A stretch of 64,000 nt of DNA. Origin: Agarophyton chilense. Its lineage: Eukaryota; Rhodophyta; Florideophyceae; Gracilariales; Gracilariaceae. This document shows positions 12,283 to 21,915 of this stretch, piece after piece (the stretch's first letter is position 1; each line of letters begins with the position of its first letter). The notes below the pieces were generated by a model that was not told where the DNA came from, did not search any database, and was given only the letters and a program-made list of their open reading frames with translations. Where the stretch lies: positions 868,001 to 932,000 of the forward strand of contig JARGXX010000004.1 in NCBI GenBank assembly GCA_030374765.1, in the 5' to 3' direction. The position numbers were made by a program, and so were the translations under genes.

Positions 12283-12300
12283 TTCTAAGTCGGGAGACCA
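12283..12300 (-). other. Primer-binding site of inner Gypsy element
   Basis: On the minus strand, three bases inside the 5' LTR, the sequence reads TGGTCTCCCGACTTAGAA. It starts with TGG, as expected for pairing to a tRNA CCA end. Nearly the same sequence stands beside three other LTRs in this window (18275-18292, 23391-23406, 58276-58292). The donor tRNA was not identified. Confidence 0.72.
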
Positions 12301-12303
12301 AAA

Positions 12304-12747
12304 TGAAACGCAATAACTGGTGGGTCAGCGTACTGGACTCAACCTGTGGTAGCGTGATAGAGCGGGTCCTAAGGTTCCTGTCCTTCACGGAGGCACTCCG
12401 AAAGTACTTGGTGCAATGGGCTGGTGTTTACTGCGTAGTCCTACAGGTCGGAGCTACGGAAACGATGGCTTGAAGACCAATTGGTGGAACTAATGTACAA
12501 AAGCGGGTAGTTTAGTATCCTAACGGTGCCTCCCTTACTTTAAGGGAAAAGCGTCACTCGAGCCAAGTAAATAGCAATGGCGAGGCGCTGGGATCGCCCT
12601 GGCACTGTTTTGCTAATCTATTACGCTAATTAAGAAAAAAAGTATCTAAATGAGTCCAGCTGAGGTCGGCCAGTCCATGTGGCGCCTGTAAGATACCTCA
12701 GGCCCGGGCGGCATACAGGACTCAACCGTTATCGTTGCTCCTTCACA
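12304..12747 (-). repeat. 5' LTR of inner Gypsy element
   Basis: Partner of 2657-3102, 444 bp, starting TGAAAC and ending TTCACA on the plus strand, with the primer-binding site just inside. The two copies differ by substitutions spread along the length, more densely near the TG end. Confidence 0.88.
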
Positions 12748-12752
12748 TATGG
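12748..12752. repeat. Target-site duplication TATGG (right copy)
   Basis: Exact match to 2652-2656, directly after the LTR's terminal CA. Confidence 0.88.
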
Positions 12753-14066
12753 GAGTGTTTTCACCCTCTTCGATGGCTCCTAATATTTAAGGCGATTCCT
12801 CCTTCAATTTTTCGTCATTATCTCGTAGTCCATTTTGTTCGTCCTTACAATATGTTTGTGCCAGCTGATTCCTGAAGCATGGTATATCATATTCTACCGG
12901 GTCGGTGCCCAGCCCATCGGTATTTAAACGGGACATCGCATCGGCGATGATATGTTTTATACCAGGACGGTTTTGGACTTCATATTCAAACTCCTAGAGT
13001 CGGAGTCTACATCCGGCTAACCGTACGGATGCGTCTGCAAGACCCAATATCCACCATAAGGCTTCGTGATCACTTCGTACAGCATAACGGGAACCATAAA
13101 GGTTGGGTCGCAGCATCGACATGCTTCATACCACAGCGAGGCATTCTTTTTCCGTGACGGAGTAGTTTTGTTCCGTCTGTGTAAGCGCCCGGCTCCAGTA
13201 ACCAATTGGTGCCCTTGACTAATCGTCCTACTCCTGCATTAGAAAGCAACCAATTTGGGCGTCCGAGGTATCAGTATCCAATTTGTATGGCTTTCCTGTA
13301 TTCGGAAATGTCAATTTAGAAGGGGATAGCAGCGCCGCTTTCAAGAGATGGGAGGCGTTCAGTTCGTCGTATTCTATATATACGAACCTTTGTAGTTGTC
13401 ATTTTTGGATATGTGGGTTCAAAGGGGCGGCTATCTCTGCAAAGCCTTTGATAACCCGCGGTAGTCATTTCACAAACCTATAAAGGAGCGTATATCCGTT
13501 TGAGTTGACGGGATTTTCGCTTCTTGTACTGCTCTGAGGTTTTGTTTCGCTGCTTGGAAATTTCCTGGGCTGATTGTGTGCCCGAGACACTCTAAGTTCT
13601 GGTCGAAAAGCATGCCCTTGTTTAACTTCAGAGTTACTCCATCTTTTCTCAGGAGGTCTAGTACAGTACGAATGTGCTCGTGATGCTATTCCATGATTTG
13701 AGAGTTGATCACGACGTTGTCTATATACACCAATTCGGTTTTCCACCTTACTTTCGACAGTATAATACCAAGAGCCATTCGGAAGGTTTCTAGCGCATTG
13801 CGTAAACCAAAAGGCATTCGTCGGAGTCGGTAGAGACTAGTGTGACAGGTGAACGCGGTCTTATCTCTGTCCTCTTCGGGTATCTCTATTTGCCAAAAAC
13901 CACAGATGAAATCCAGTGTGTTGAATATATTTGCGACTCCTACGAACTCGATGCGATCATCCATTTTTGGTATCGGATACGAGTCTCTTACCGAAACGGC
14001 ATTTAATTCCCGATAGTCGGTACCAAACTGCATTCGATTTTCTCCTCGTTTTAGCCCAAGCACCAC
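12753..14066 (-). pseudogene. RT and RNase H of outer Gypsy element
   Basis: On the minus strand the RT core lies at 13686-14066 (FGTDYRELNAVSVRDSYPIP and TLDFICGFWQIEIPEEDRD). Its active-site motif reads YIDN instead of YLDD, so one of the two metal-binding aspartates is lost. Decayed RT thumb and RNase H follow to about 12.8 kb, where a segment ending in an ADAMSRL-like motif can be read near 12.92-12.95 kb. The frame at the 12753 edge continues sensibly into 2656 once the inner element is removed. The piece is inactive through both mutation and interruption. Confidence 0.75.
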
Positions 14067-14086
14067 GGAGCTTGCTCATTCCGCAG

Positions 14087-15266
14087 TTGCGGGTTCAATC
14101 ACACCTTCACGAAGCATTCTCTGCACCTCCTGTACTTCTACCTCACGGGCTTTTGGACCGGCCCGGTGTGGTTGCTGATAAATAGGCTTGACGCCTGGCG
14201 CCAAGTCTATGCTGAGCGGGGTTGGTTCTATCAGACCCCACCATCCCGACCACATGGTTTCGAACGGCTCTAGTAGGGAGATTATCCTCTTTTCGTTGTT
14301 TTCAAAATTCAGGGCCTATGTTGACTTCCTCTCTCCGGTCCTTCACCTCATCCAATTCCATGTCGGTGTCGGTCTTCTCTCTGAATTCGGCGATTGCCTT
14401 TACCTTATAGTTTTCATTCTCCCTCGCCTTCCCCTATTTATCGTTCACGTCCACGTGAGACCATGCTGGTTTCATTGTGAAGATGTGTCCTGGCGCCGGG
14501 AGCGCTAAGCCGATAACATTATTTTTGGGGAGCTTTACCATGTGGTTCCTGAGGTTGCTGAAGTATACCTTGAACAGTTTGTTCGCTATATTCTTGACAG
14601 TTCCATTTGGCATCAAGTTGGTGTGTTCATCCACCAACTTGGCATGGTTCTGAATCGATACAATACCTGGTGGCAAGGATGTGAATCGTTCTACCATTTG
14701 GTGGGAAGGTGGAATGGATACCATAGGATAAATGGACCTTATCGGATATTGTACCTCGTGGATTCCTTGCACTATCCCGTTTGATGTTTTGTTTCTTAGG
14801 TCATCCGCGCTTACCAATGATGGCAATGCGTGGTCCAACTTTGAACAGGACCGTATGGTATCTTGGTTAAATACCACGGATGTGGCGGTCGATAAACGAT
14901 GTCCGCAGAATGCAGTCCATTGGCAGTTGTTTGATCACAATAATGTGGACTCTTATTTCCAGGTTCTTAACTGTGACCATGAGAGTAAAATAATCACGAA
15001 CTGAAATATGTCTACTGTAAGCATCCATGAGCGGGTTCTGCAATGTGCAGGGCTGTATACTGTCCAAAAATACTTGGAGTTAATAGTCTGGCATTCATAA
15101 GATTGGGTCCCGGTCTTGTATCCAGAACGGTAACACATGCAACTAAATGATTAGTAGTAAACTGAAGGGTGAGGTGTACCTTATAGTTACTGTGTTTGAG
15201 GGAGCATGTAGTGACCGGATCATCCATAATGTCTTTCTCTCCAGAGATCAATGGGTATTGATCCAT
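14087..15266 (-). pseudogene. Protease and linker region of outer Gypsy element
   Basis: Minus-strand frames at 14434-14877 and 15012-15266 correspond to the protease and post-protease linker of the related element at 54-56 kb. The 15012-15266 frame has VTVLDTRPGPNLMNARLL, a damaged form of the D/ETGAGPN retropepsin active site in which the glycine-alanine pair is changed. The 14434-14877 frame resembles the spacer between protease and RT. No intact protein remains. Confidence 0.62.
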
Positions 15267-16877
15267 ACATGAACCACGTCTGTGTTCTCGGAATGCTAGA
15301 TAAGTGTGCTAGATAGCTAGTTTTGTAAATAAAAAGACAAAAAATCTAAGAATTTTGCAGATTGCGCTAGTTCGGCACCTGAAAAAAAATTTTTGGAAAT
15401 AAGAACTCCATGCATCTTAGTGTTTGGACCATTTAATGCAGTTTAATCTGCATTTGCAGTTTACTGGTCACTTTTGACCGCTCTAGGTGGAGATCCATAC
15501 CAAGGCAGTCGTCAGTACCTTCTACCTCCTTACTGGCCCTTTTGCTTACTAGGCTCCAGCGTTCCACCTGGAGGGTATTTGAGGTTGAAGAAGTCCACCA
15601 CCGCATTCTCAACCTCGTCCAGCTCCCCACTGCTCAAGTTGCTCACACCCGGCTGCCCCACCACACACACATTCCCACCCTTCTTCTCCACATCCTTACC
15701 AACCCTCCTCTTCTTCAGCCGACTCTCTCCAACTCCTCCCCCTTTCCATTCCTCTCACCCCTTCTTCATCCCAGCCGGCTCCCCGCGTCTCCGTGGCGTC
15801 ACCGGCGACCCTTTCGCTCTCCCCCTCTCCTCTCCCACCTGTGGAGCAAAACCCGGCGACGGGAAGTGCTCTCAAGGTGTTCGAAGCCTTGCTCCCTGGG
15901 AGAGGCCGACTCAGAGACAGAGCCCTCCATTCCACCCGTAGGGTGGGGTGTAACTCCCACGGGGGATTCCGGCAGTACCGACGGAGGTGAGGGGTAGAAA
16001 CCGTTGGATCGGGAATGGGTATGGGTATCCCAAAGAATGGGGGAAAATCCGGCGAAGAGGGAAAACGGGGCGAGGGTCGGGCACTAACAGGCACCGGACC
16101 CGAGAACCAGAAAAGGGGCGAAACAACAAAAGAAACCCAATACAGGGGCGAAAACCTGTCCTCGAAAGGAAACACAAAAAGCACGCAACAAGTAAGCAGA
16201 ACCCCCACGGGGTATCGTGCACGCAGGTCGTCTGAGCGGTCCCAAGGGGGTGGTTGCACGGAACCCAAACGTGGGCACTCTCCAAGTGGAGTCGTGTCCC
16301 TACGCAGGCGTTGCTAACCAGAGCCCGTTCCGGGTTGTAAGGCCGAAACGATGGCGACGAAGAACCTCTAAAGGTATCGAAGACCAACCTTGGTTACCAT
16401 TTACTTTGAGCTTCGGACTGTCAGATCTCATCTCCCTAAGTAGGGCCCACTAACTAAAATCTACAGTAGTGCACATCTGCTCAGGGCCATACACGTGGAG
16501 ATCCAACTGTCAGGGCCCAAAAGTCCAACGTTCTACAAATATCCGAAATTCGGTGCCAAAATTAAGCCACGTGTATCACGGGGCCAATCCAACCATGGGC
16601 CATCCGAAGTTTCCCTTATAGGCGAATTCTAACCAGAAAACAGTGCCACCTCAGCACACCTTAGAGGGGATCATAATCATAACCCTCGGAGGGTTCAATC
16701 CTCATTCTATGAGTTGCATCTTCAAGTATCCCCTAACTGGGCGTTGCTCTACACCACTTCCTTCAACACCTTCCGCGCACCCCAAATCTCCCCCACCCCT
16801 TCCATGTGCACTTTCAACACCTTCACACGCGTCTTCAGTTCCTCATTCGCTCTCCACAGCTTCCCCATCTCCAGCCC
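15267..16877. other. Unexplained GC-rich block inside the outer Gypsy gag
   Basis: This stretch lies between the outer element's protease and gag and does not read as either. An AT-rich left margin (15300-15420) is followed by a strongly C/T-rich plus strand (about 15560-15850), then a G/A-rich one (about 15900-16200). This skew opens medium-long frames on both strands (for example 15696-16268 minus). They are Pro/Ser/Arg-rich, show no domain I recognise, and overlap each other, so I do not call genes. It is probably a separate insertion. Terminal repeats and a target duplication were not found by eye. Confidence 0.4.
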
Positions 16878-17437
16878 CATGGAGTCACAGCACACCCCTG
16901 GCGGCCCACAAATGGCCCGAATGGTGTCCCTAAAACATGTTGGTGAATTGTCGGCCGACAGGGGTGTGCTGCGACTTCATCGGTGGACCGATGAAGTCGC
17001 AGGGAACCCCTGTCGGCCAACAAATACGGCATAACATCACGCATGATGCGTTTCTGAGATGTTGGTCGACGGTGCGCGGGGACTTCATCGAAACCCCCGA
17101 TGAAGTCGGAGCGCACCTCTGTCGGCCGTCAGAGTGCACCGTGTACACCTGGGCGTTCCAAAATTATATGTGTTATGTCGACCGACAACTACGCCATAAC
17201 ATCACGCATGATGCGTTTCTGAGATGTTGGTCGACTGTCGGCCGACAGAGGTGCGCTCCGACTTCATCGGAGGTCCCGATGAAGTCCCCGCGCACCTCTG
17301 TCGGCCGACATAATACATATAATTTTGAAATTTTTAGGACGCCCAGGTGTACACGGTGCATTCTGTCGACCGACAGAGGTGCGCGGGGACTTCATCAGGA
17401 CCCCCGATGAAGTCGGAGCGCACCTCTGTCGGCCGTC
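16878..17437. repeat. Array of palindromic hairpins with GTCGGCCGAC ends
   Basis: Four long inverted repeats of 65-73 bp lie at 16950-17021, 17065-17130, 17237-17309 and 17365-17437, and a half copy at about 16878-16910. Each has arms containing GACTTCATCGG and its complement around a 4-8-base loop. Most are bounded by the self-complementary GTCGGCCGAC or a close variant. Spacers are also repeated: 17022-17064 and about 17181-17236 are direct copies (containing the palindrome ACGCATGATGCGT), while 17131-17180 and 17310-17364 are inverted copies of each other. The third hairpin is close to the reverse complement of the fourth. I know no named family with this design. A foldback-type or MITE-like element is possible. 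Confidence 0.85.
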
Positions 17438-17455
17438 TCCAACTACTAAAGCACA

Positions 17456-17457
<2 letters not shown>

Positions 17458-17487
<30 letters not shown>
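17458..17487. repeat. (GT)n microsatellite
   Basis: An almost perfect run of GT dinucleotides of about 28 bases lies just outside the last hairpin, at the edge of the block inserted in the outer Gypsy element. Confidence 0.9.
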
Positions 17488-17682
17488 GTCGTCTGTGTAG
17501 CTCCTCTTCCGAGCTCGAAGGCCTCTCCTTACCACCAAGATCTCCGCCAATGGTTTCCTGCGCAGCTCCACCAACAGGTTTCAGTGGGCAATAATACCCT
17601 GGCTTTCAATCGCCGGAGGCTCTGCCCCTCTCCGAAATCGATCGTGCGGCTTCTCATTAGTTTGCGAAGGTGGAAAGTTGGA

Positions 17683-18180
17683 TTAGAAATCACCAAAAAT
17701 ACCATGAGGTTTCTGAAAAGAGGCATATGCCTTCACCTTGACGGTGTTTGCTTTCGCCTCTACTTCGGGTTGGCTAACCCTATGATTCTGTAGAGATAGC
17801 GTCACCAATTGGTCGATTTGTCCTCTTACCTCGTTCTCGAGATAGTTGATGATAAGTACCAGCACACGGTCCATCACTTCCTGCTAGGCCCGATCAACCA
17901 CCACACGGCTAATTGAATCGATATCCAGATGGGGACCAGGGGTTTTTTTCTTTCTTCTAACCACATTGGTAGGTCGGGCTTCTGACGAGGGACCTTCTGT
18001 CTCTCCTCCTGTTGTATCGACCGGAGTGGTTCTTGGCTTCCGAAGAAGTTCCTCCGGGTTGCCCAGGATTTTTTGTGCACGTTCTCACTGTGGGGGAAGA
18101 CCAAAAACTGGTGCACTACGCGCTCTAGTGACGCGTCTCGGCCCGTTTATCGATGTTTTCTGCATTGAGGTAAATTAATG
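17683..18180 (-). pseudogene. Gag N-terminal remnant of outer Gypsy element
   Basis: Short minus-strand frames (17683-17877 and 17874-18116) lie where gag should start, just inside the primer-binding site at 18275. The first contains MMDRVLVLIINYLENEVRGQ, which has the same pattern as the helical N-terminal part of the inner element's gag (DSIVDMRLAAAIADHTDYLI). The rest of gag is missing or lies beyond the inserted block. The similarity is weak and the call rests mainly on position. Confidence 0.42.
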
Positions 18181-18274
18181 AGTATGCCGTTGCTATTTCA
18201 GTGATTTCTTCACCAAGCGGTACGGATTCAACTCCAAATTCTCCCTTTTAATTCCAAACGTGGTGAACACAAAT

Positions 18275-18292
18275 TTCTAAGTCCGGAGACCA
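18275..18292 (-). other. Primer-binding site of outer Gypsy element
   Basis: The minus strand reads TGGTCTCCGGACTTAGAA, separated from the LTR's terminal CA by three bases, exactly as in the inner element. It differs from that site at one base. Confidence 0.7.
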
Positions 18293-18295
18293 AAA

Positions 18296-19100
18296 TGTGG
18301 TATAAACCAAAACGGTAGCGAGGGGGTGTAAGACCTAACGGTCTTAGAGAGCACGCGATGGTCTTGGCCGAGGAGGAGGAGATTGAAGATACCTGTAAGG
18401 TTTGGCAGCACCATCCACTGATGGCTGCCACAGGAACGGTGGGCTTTCTGAGGTCACGTTGGTAGAAGATGATGCACAGCGCAAGCGGGTCCGGAAAACC
18501 GTACGGACGGTAGGCTTACCTTTATGGTCGACTGCAGAAACCAAAAGGAGTAAAAGTTTTCTAGTAGGTGCTTGTCTTTACAACAGGGGGGGTGGTGGCC
18601 ATGTTTGGTGAAAATATTTATCTCACCAGCCACCCGACCTACCGTTGCGCTTTTCGCCACTTGGCCACGAACAGGGGCACTTGAGGTGCGCCTTCCTATT
18701 TACTTAATATTATCTAAGTAATACTAAATGGGCGAAAAGCTAAGCTAATCTCTAACTAAACCACTGTAGTACACGGTGCATGCCGGCAAATGCCCAGATC
18801 CACCACGTGGCATCATTACCACATCGGTGTAGCTAACTACACTACACGGAGGAGCCGAAGCGGATGGGGCGTGGTCTTTGTCATCCATAAACGTACGGTT
18901 GTACGCAAGACGATACAGTTCCGAATTTCCGATCGATTCTGAGCCTTTAGTTGAAATCGTGACTCCTTCCGAGTCTTTCGGTGGCAAATCCTACTTCTAC
19001 GTAGGAAGACCGATGTGAGTTAGTTCCTAAAAGCAGGATTGTACCGAGCGGTTGAGCGTCGTGAGTGAGTTTACCACGCGTACGCACGGAAGCACTGGTT
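18296..19100 (-). repeat. 5' LTR of outer Gypsy element (outer edge uncertain)
   Basis: The inner edge is defined by TG at 18296 next to the primer-binding site. No partner LTR is visible in the window, so the outer end (somewhere in 18.9-19.2 kb) is a guess. A short stretch near 18755 (AACCACTGTA) resembles part of the 665-bp LTR of the 50-59 kb element, which suggests distantly related families. No gene is seen here. Confidence 0.5.
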
Positions 19101-20395
19101 GGCGGTAGGTAGAATGAGCGGTCGCTGCCTAAAGGCACAATCAGGAATGTGTGCAGTGGATGGACGGCTTGGAAACCTGTAGTAGAACCGTTCGGAGTAG
19201 TCGCTCATCTGCGCATACGAGAAAGGCGACAAGCTAGGCATGCTAACCGTTTACTACCAAGGGTGGCGGCCGAGTCCGAACGCTTAGGTGCACCGGAGCT
19301 GAGACCCTACTTTAAAGCCTACTCTGTTCTAATGAAAAATCAAATAATTACAAAAGCTATTACAGCGTTCATCCACCTGTACCTGTGCCGTTGTTTCGTC
19401 ATCCGTTCTGCAGTGGGGCGTTCCTTCCCATCTCATCATTCACGTGGTCCGTCCACGGCATCTCTATTTGGGTTAGCGGAAGCCCCACATGGACATGTGG
19501 CAGTCAACAGCCTTGCCCTCAACGCCGTCAGTCCGGAATGCCATTATTTGTAATCCTCGCTCTTTTGCCACTATACTAAAGCTTTCCAAAACCACATCCG
19601 TTCGGTATCTACTTCCTAAATTTTAGAAAATCCTGAGCAACATGGCTAATACTAAGTAAGGCCAAAACCAAAAAGCACATATATTTTGTTCATACGTAGT
19701 CATTTCACCCTTTTCGTTTACCACTGGGATACAGCGCTCATTGATAGAGCTGCAAAGCGATTTCAGAAACTCATTACGTCAAATTATTCCGACATTCTAT
19801 CCCACATTCCAGAATCCGTACAACATTTTGGAAATTTATTATTTTTTGAAGGAAAGCTCTGTTTCATACAAAGCTCGAGAACGATTTTTTTAGAGTGCAA
19901 TAACCCTTTTTTGCACCCAAAAAAGCCTGTCTTATATGCTAACATAGAAATTAGGCTGCTCGTCATTTAAATACAAATTCTATATTACTTGGTTTCTTTA
20001 GATTTATTCTCACGCGTACAATAAATTCCATGAAACGGACATTTGTGTAAAAAGGTGATCTAAAGACTTTACTGTTTCGAGGTCAAAACATGAAAAAAAT
20101 GGTGAAACTTACTAAAAATCAGCACATAAATTTACAGTTTGCCGTCATATCAGTCCATTGGTCGTATAGACACTAGGACGGCAACGGTAAAATACTAGCA
20201 TTAGAGCACTCACACACGTTGAACCAAAGCAGCATAAAGCAATATTTGGTCTTTTGAAATCGATTTACGCACTCCACGCGTTGAGGAAATTACCAAAACT
20301 TTGCTCAGGGGCTATATTCGGGGGCCAAATTCCGAGAATATAACCCCCAAATTTGGCTTGTTGCTCAAGCGAGCAAAACATATGGCCACCAATTA
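19101..20395. other. Intergenic stretch before the Harbinger element
   Basis: No convincing gene. The 19.6-20.2 kb part is AT-rich. At 20308-20357 two inverted repeats interleave: GGGGCTATATTC pairs with GAATATAACCCC, and GCCAAAT pairs with ATTTGGC. This may be part of a transposon end or a structured site. A matching copy at the other side of the Harbinger genes was not found. Confidence 0.4.
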
Positions 20396-21682
20396 TTGGA
20401 TACCACTCATCTTTCGCTTCAAAAAGTAGACCCAGCCAAATCGTTTCAACCGTGGGCACACTTGACAAGATATTCCAAATTATGTTCTATCCCCCGCCAG
20501 GTTTGCATCCTGAAGCTGGCACCAACTCTGCCTACACCACATCGCATGACGTTTCCATACGGGGGAGGAGATGTCCTTCCAAATGGTGCTCCACTTCCTT
20601 CCGTACCATCACTCCCAAATCCTCCTGCGGCCAGAGATGCTGTTTCCAATCATTCTAGTACTTGTCCAACGGCACAAACAGGAACGCCGTCACCCTGTGC
20701 ATCTGCTGCCTCCAAGACCTCAATTCCTTCTACGCCTGGCAATGCAGAGAAGAATGAAGATACTCCCGCTGGAGTTGCCAGAGCAGCCGCGTTATTGCCT
20801 CAAGGTATGTCAGTCTCCACGGCTCCCAGAACGTCAAGAACAAGAGGGGCAAACTATACCACAGTAGATGATGTTCTCATCGCCCGCTCCTGGTTGAGCG
20901 TGTCGGAGGATCCGATATCAGAAACTGAACAAAAGTCAAATGCGTTCTTTGACAGAACTCATTCTGTATACACTACCATGAAAGACCCTTTTTCTACCGA
21001 CAGGAACTACGAATCAGTAAAGTCCAGGGTTAAACTTTTGCTAAAGGAATGCGTCAAGCTTGCAGGCTGCCCAGCTCCTGTGAGACGGGCGAAGCCAACG
21101 GTCGTGAGCGAAGGTGATATTATAAAGCTTGCGACGGGTATTTATAACAACGGTAAAATGGGAAATATTCATGATCCGTGTGGTCGGGACTTCAGATTTA
21201 TGGAGGCATGGAAGGTGCTTAAGGAGTACCCCAAGTTTACGGCGGGATTCGAGAACCGTCGTGACGACACTGTCCATACTACAGAAGATGCAAACACACA
21301 AGCAGTGAGACAAAACGGAACAGCACTTGTTTTAAGTGGCGAACTGGACGCTACCACGGAACGTACGGAGAGAAATGCAAAAGAAAACGTGAAGACTCGG
21401 CCAATAGGGCGCCGAAAGGCGAAAGAATTACAGACCGAAGAGGCCACAAGTACAAAGAAATTGCACCTTATTACAGTTCCAATAGATCTTCAGCGCGCAC
21501 GAAATGGAGCTCTGGAGAGGTACAATGACATCCTGCTTTTCTCCAGCTGTACGATGGAAGGCAACAGCGCACAAACGAAAGAGTTTTTTGATCTGATGAG
21601 ATCAGATGCTTTGTCAAGGGTTCGCAGACGCATTGGAAAGGAAGAGCGATCAGTCGAGCGTCCAAATGGAGAACAAGACTAA
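20396..21682 (+). CDS. Myb/SANT-like protein of a PIF/Harbinger transposon
   Basis: A 428-codon frame; a later ATG may be the true start, because the first 50 or so residues look poorly structured. After a Pro/Ser/Thr-rich N-terminus, residues about 150-225 form a Myb/SANT or trihelix-like DNA-binding segment (RGANYTTVDDVLIARSWL, EQKSNAFFDRTH, and a later NYESVKSRV). This is typical of the second protein of PIF/Harbinger elements, which partners the transposase and helps it bind terminal repeats and enter the nucleus. The C-terminal half is Lys/Arg/Glu-rich and likely helical. It converges with the transposase remnant at 21916-22690, supporting a single element. The frame is open, unlike its partner. 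Confidence 0.72.
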   Translation: MDTTHLSLQKVDPAKSFQPWAHLTRYSKLCSIPRQVCILKLAPTLPTPHRMTFPYGGGDVLPNGAPLPSVPSLPNPPAARDAVSNHSSTCPTAQTGTPSPCASAASKTSIPSTPGNAEKNEDTPAGVARAAALLPQGMSVSTAPRTSRTRGANYTTVDDVLIARSWLSVSEDPISETEQKSNAFFDRTHSVYTTMKDPFSTDRNYESVKSRVKLLLKECVKLAGCPAPVRRAKPTVVSEGDIIKLATGIYNNGKMGNIHDPCGRDFRFMEAWKVLKEYPKFTAGFENRRDDTVHTTEDANTQAVRQNGTALVLSGELDATTERTERNAKENVKTRPIGRRKAKELQTEEATSTKKLHLITVPIDLQRARNGALERYNDILLFSSCTMEGNSAQTKEFFDLMRSDALSRVRRRIGKEERSVERPNGEQD

Positions 21683-21915
21683 AGTGTTCCAATGTTTTAT
21701 GAATTAAAGATGGCTGGTACACTCTCGTGCGGTAATGACCATAGGAGATGCCCTTCATCTTCTGGGGTGGTCTTGATGATAGGAGATGCACTTCACAGGA
21801 GATGGGGATCGGATTTGTCTCAGCTTTGGCGCCCTTGTTGCACCCAGACATAATTAAAAATCAACTTCTTTGTGTTAAAGTATTTTATTTCATACTGCAT
21901 AAAACTGTTCACGGC

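Larger units (their letters stand above)
2657..12747 (-). mobile_element. Inner Ty3/Gypsy chromodomain retrotransposon with antisense frame
   Basis: A complete but decayed element of 10.1 kb bounded by TG...CA LTRs and TATGG duplications. In minus-strand order it has: 5' LTR (12304-12747), primer-binding site (12283-12300), gag (11951-10074), protease, RT, RNase H, integrase, chromodomain (to 5865), then about 2.8 kb of extra sequence before the 3' LTR. That extra sequence carries an opposite-strand reading frame. The pol region is full of frameshifts and stops, so the copy is not autonomous. It is younger than the outer element, which it interrupts. Confidence 0.88.
1..19100 (-). mobile_element. 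Outer (older) Ty3/Gypsy chromodomain retrotransposon, split by a nested insertion
   Basis: Read on the minus strand, the order is: LTR from 18296, primer-binding site (about 18275-18292), gag remnant (17.7-18.1 kb), protease region (about 15.0-15.3 kb), post-protease linker, RT and RNase H (12.8-14.1 kb), then integrase (1815-2656) and chromodomain (939-1445). The 2657-12747 block is a younger Gypsy element inserted between RNase H and integrase. Removing it and one TATGG copy joins the two halves in one sensible reading frame. A second foreign block of about 2.3 kb interrupts gag. Every coding segment carries stops or frameshifts. The left LTR is outside the window and the outer edge of the right LTR (18.9-19.2 kb) could not be fixed, so the right coordinate is approximate. 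Confidence 0.75.

Noticed and set aside
939-15266. Two or three independent Gypsy remnants at 0.9-2.7 kb and 12.8-15.3 kb
   Set aside because: The TATGG duplication and in-frame continuity show that they are the two halves of one element.
15474-16387. Several 100-190-codon frames on both strands in the GC-rich block
   Set aside because: They arise from strong C/T and G/A skew, are low-complexity Pro/Ser/Arg sequences, and overlap on opposite strands.
16878-17437. CRISPR-like array
   Set aside because: The repeats are long palindromes with inverted and repeated spacers in a eukaryotic transposon setting. Spacers are not unique.
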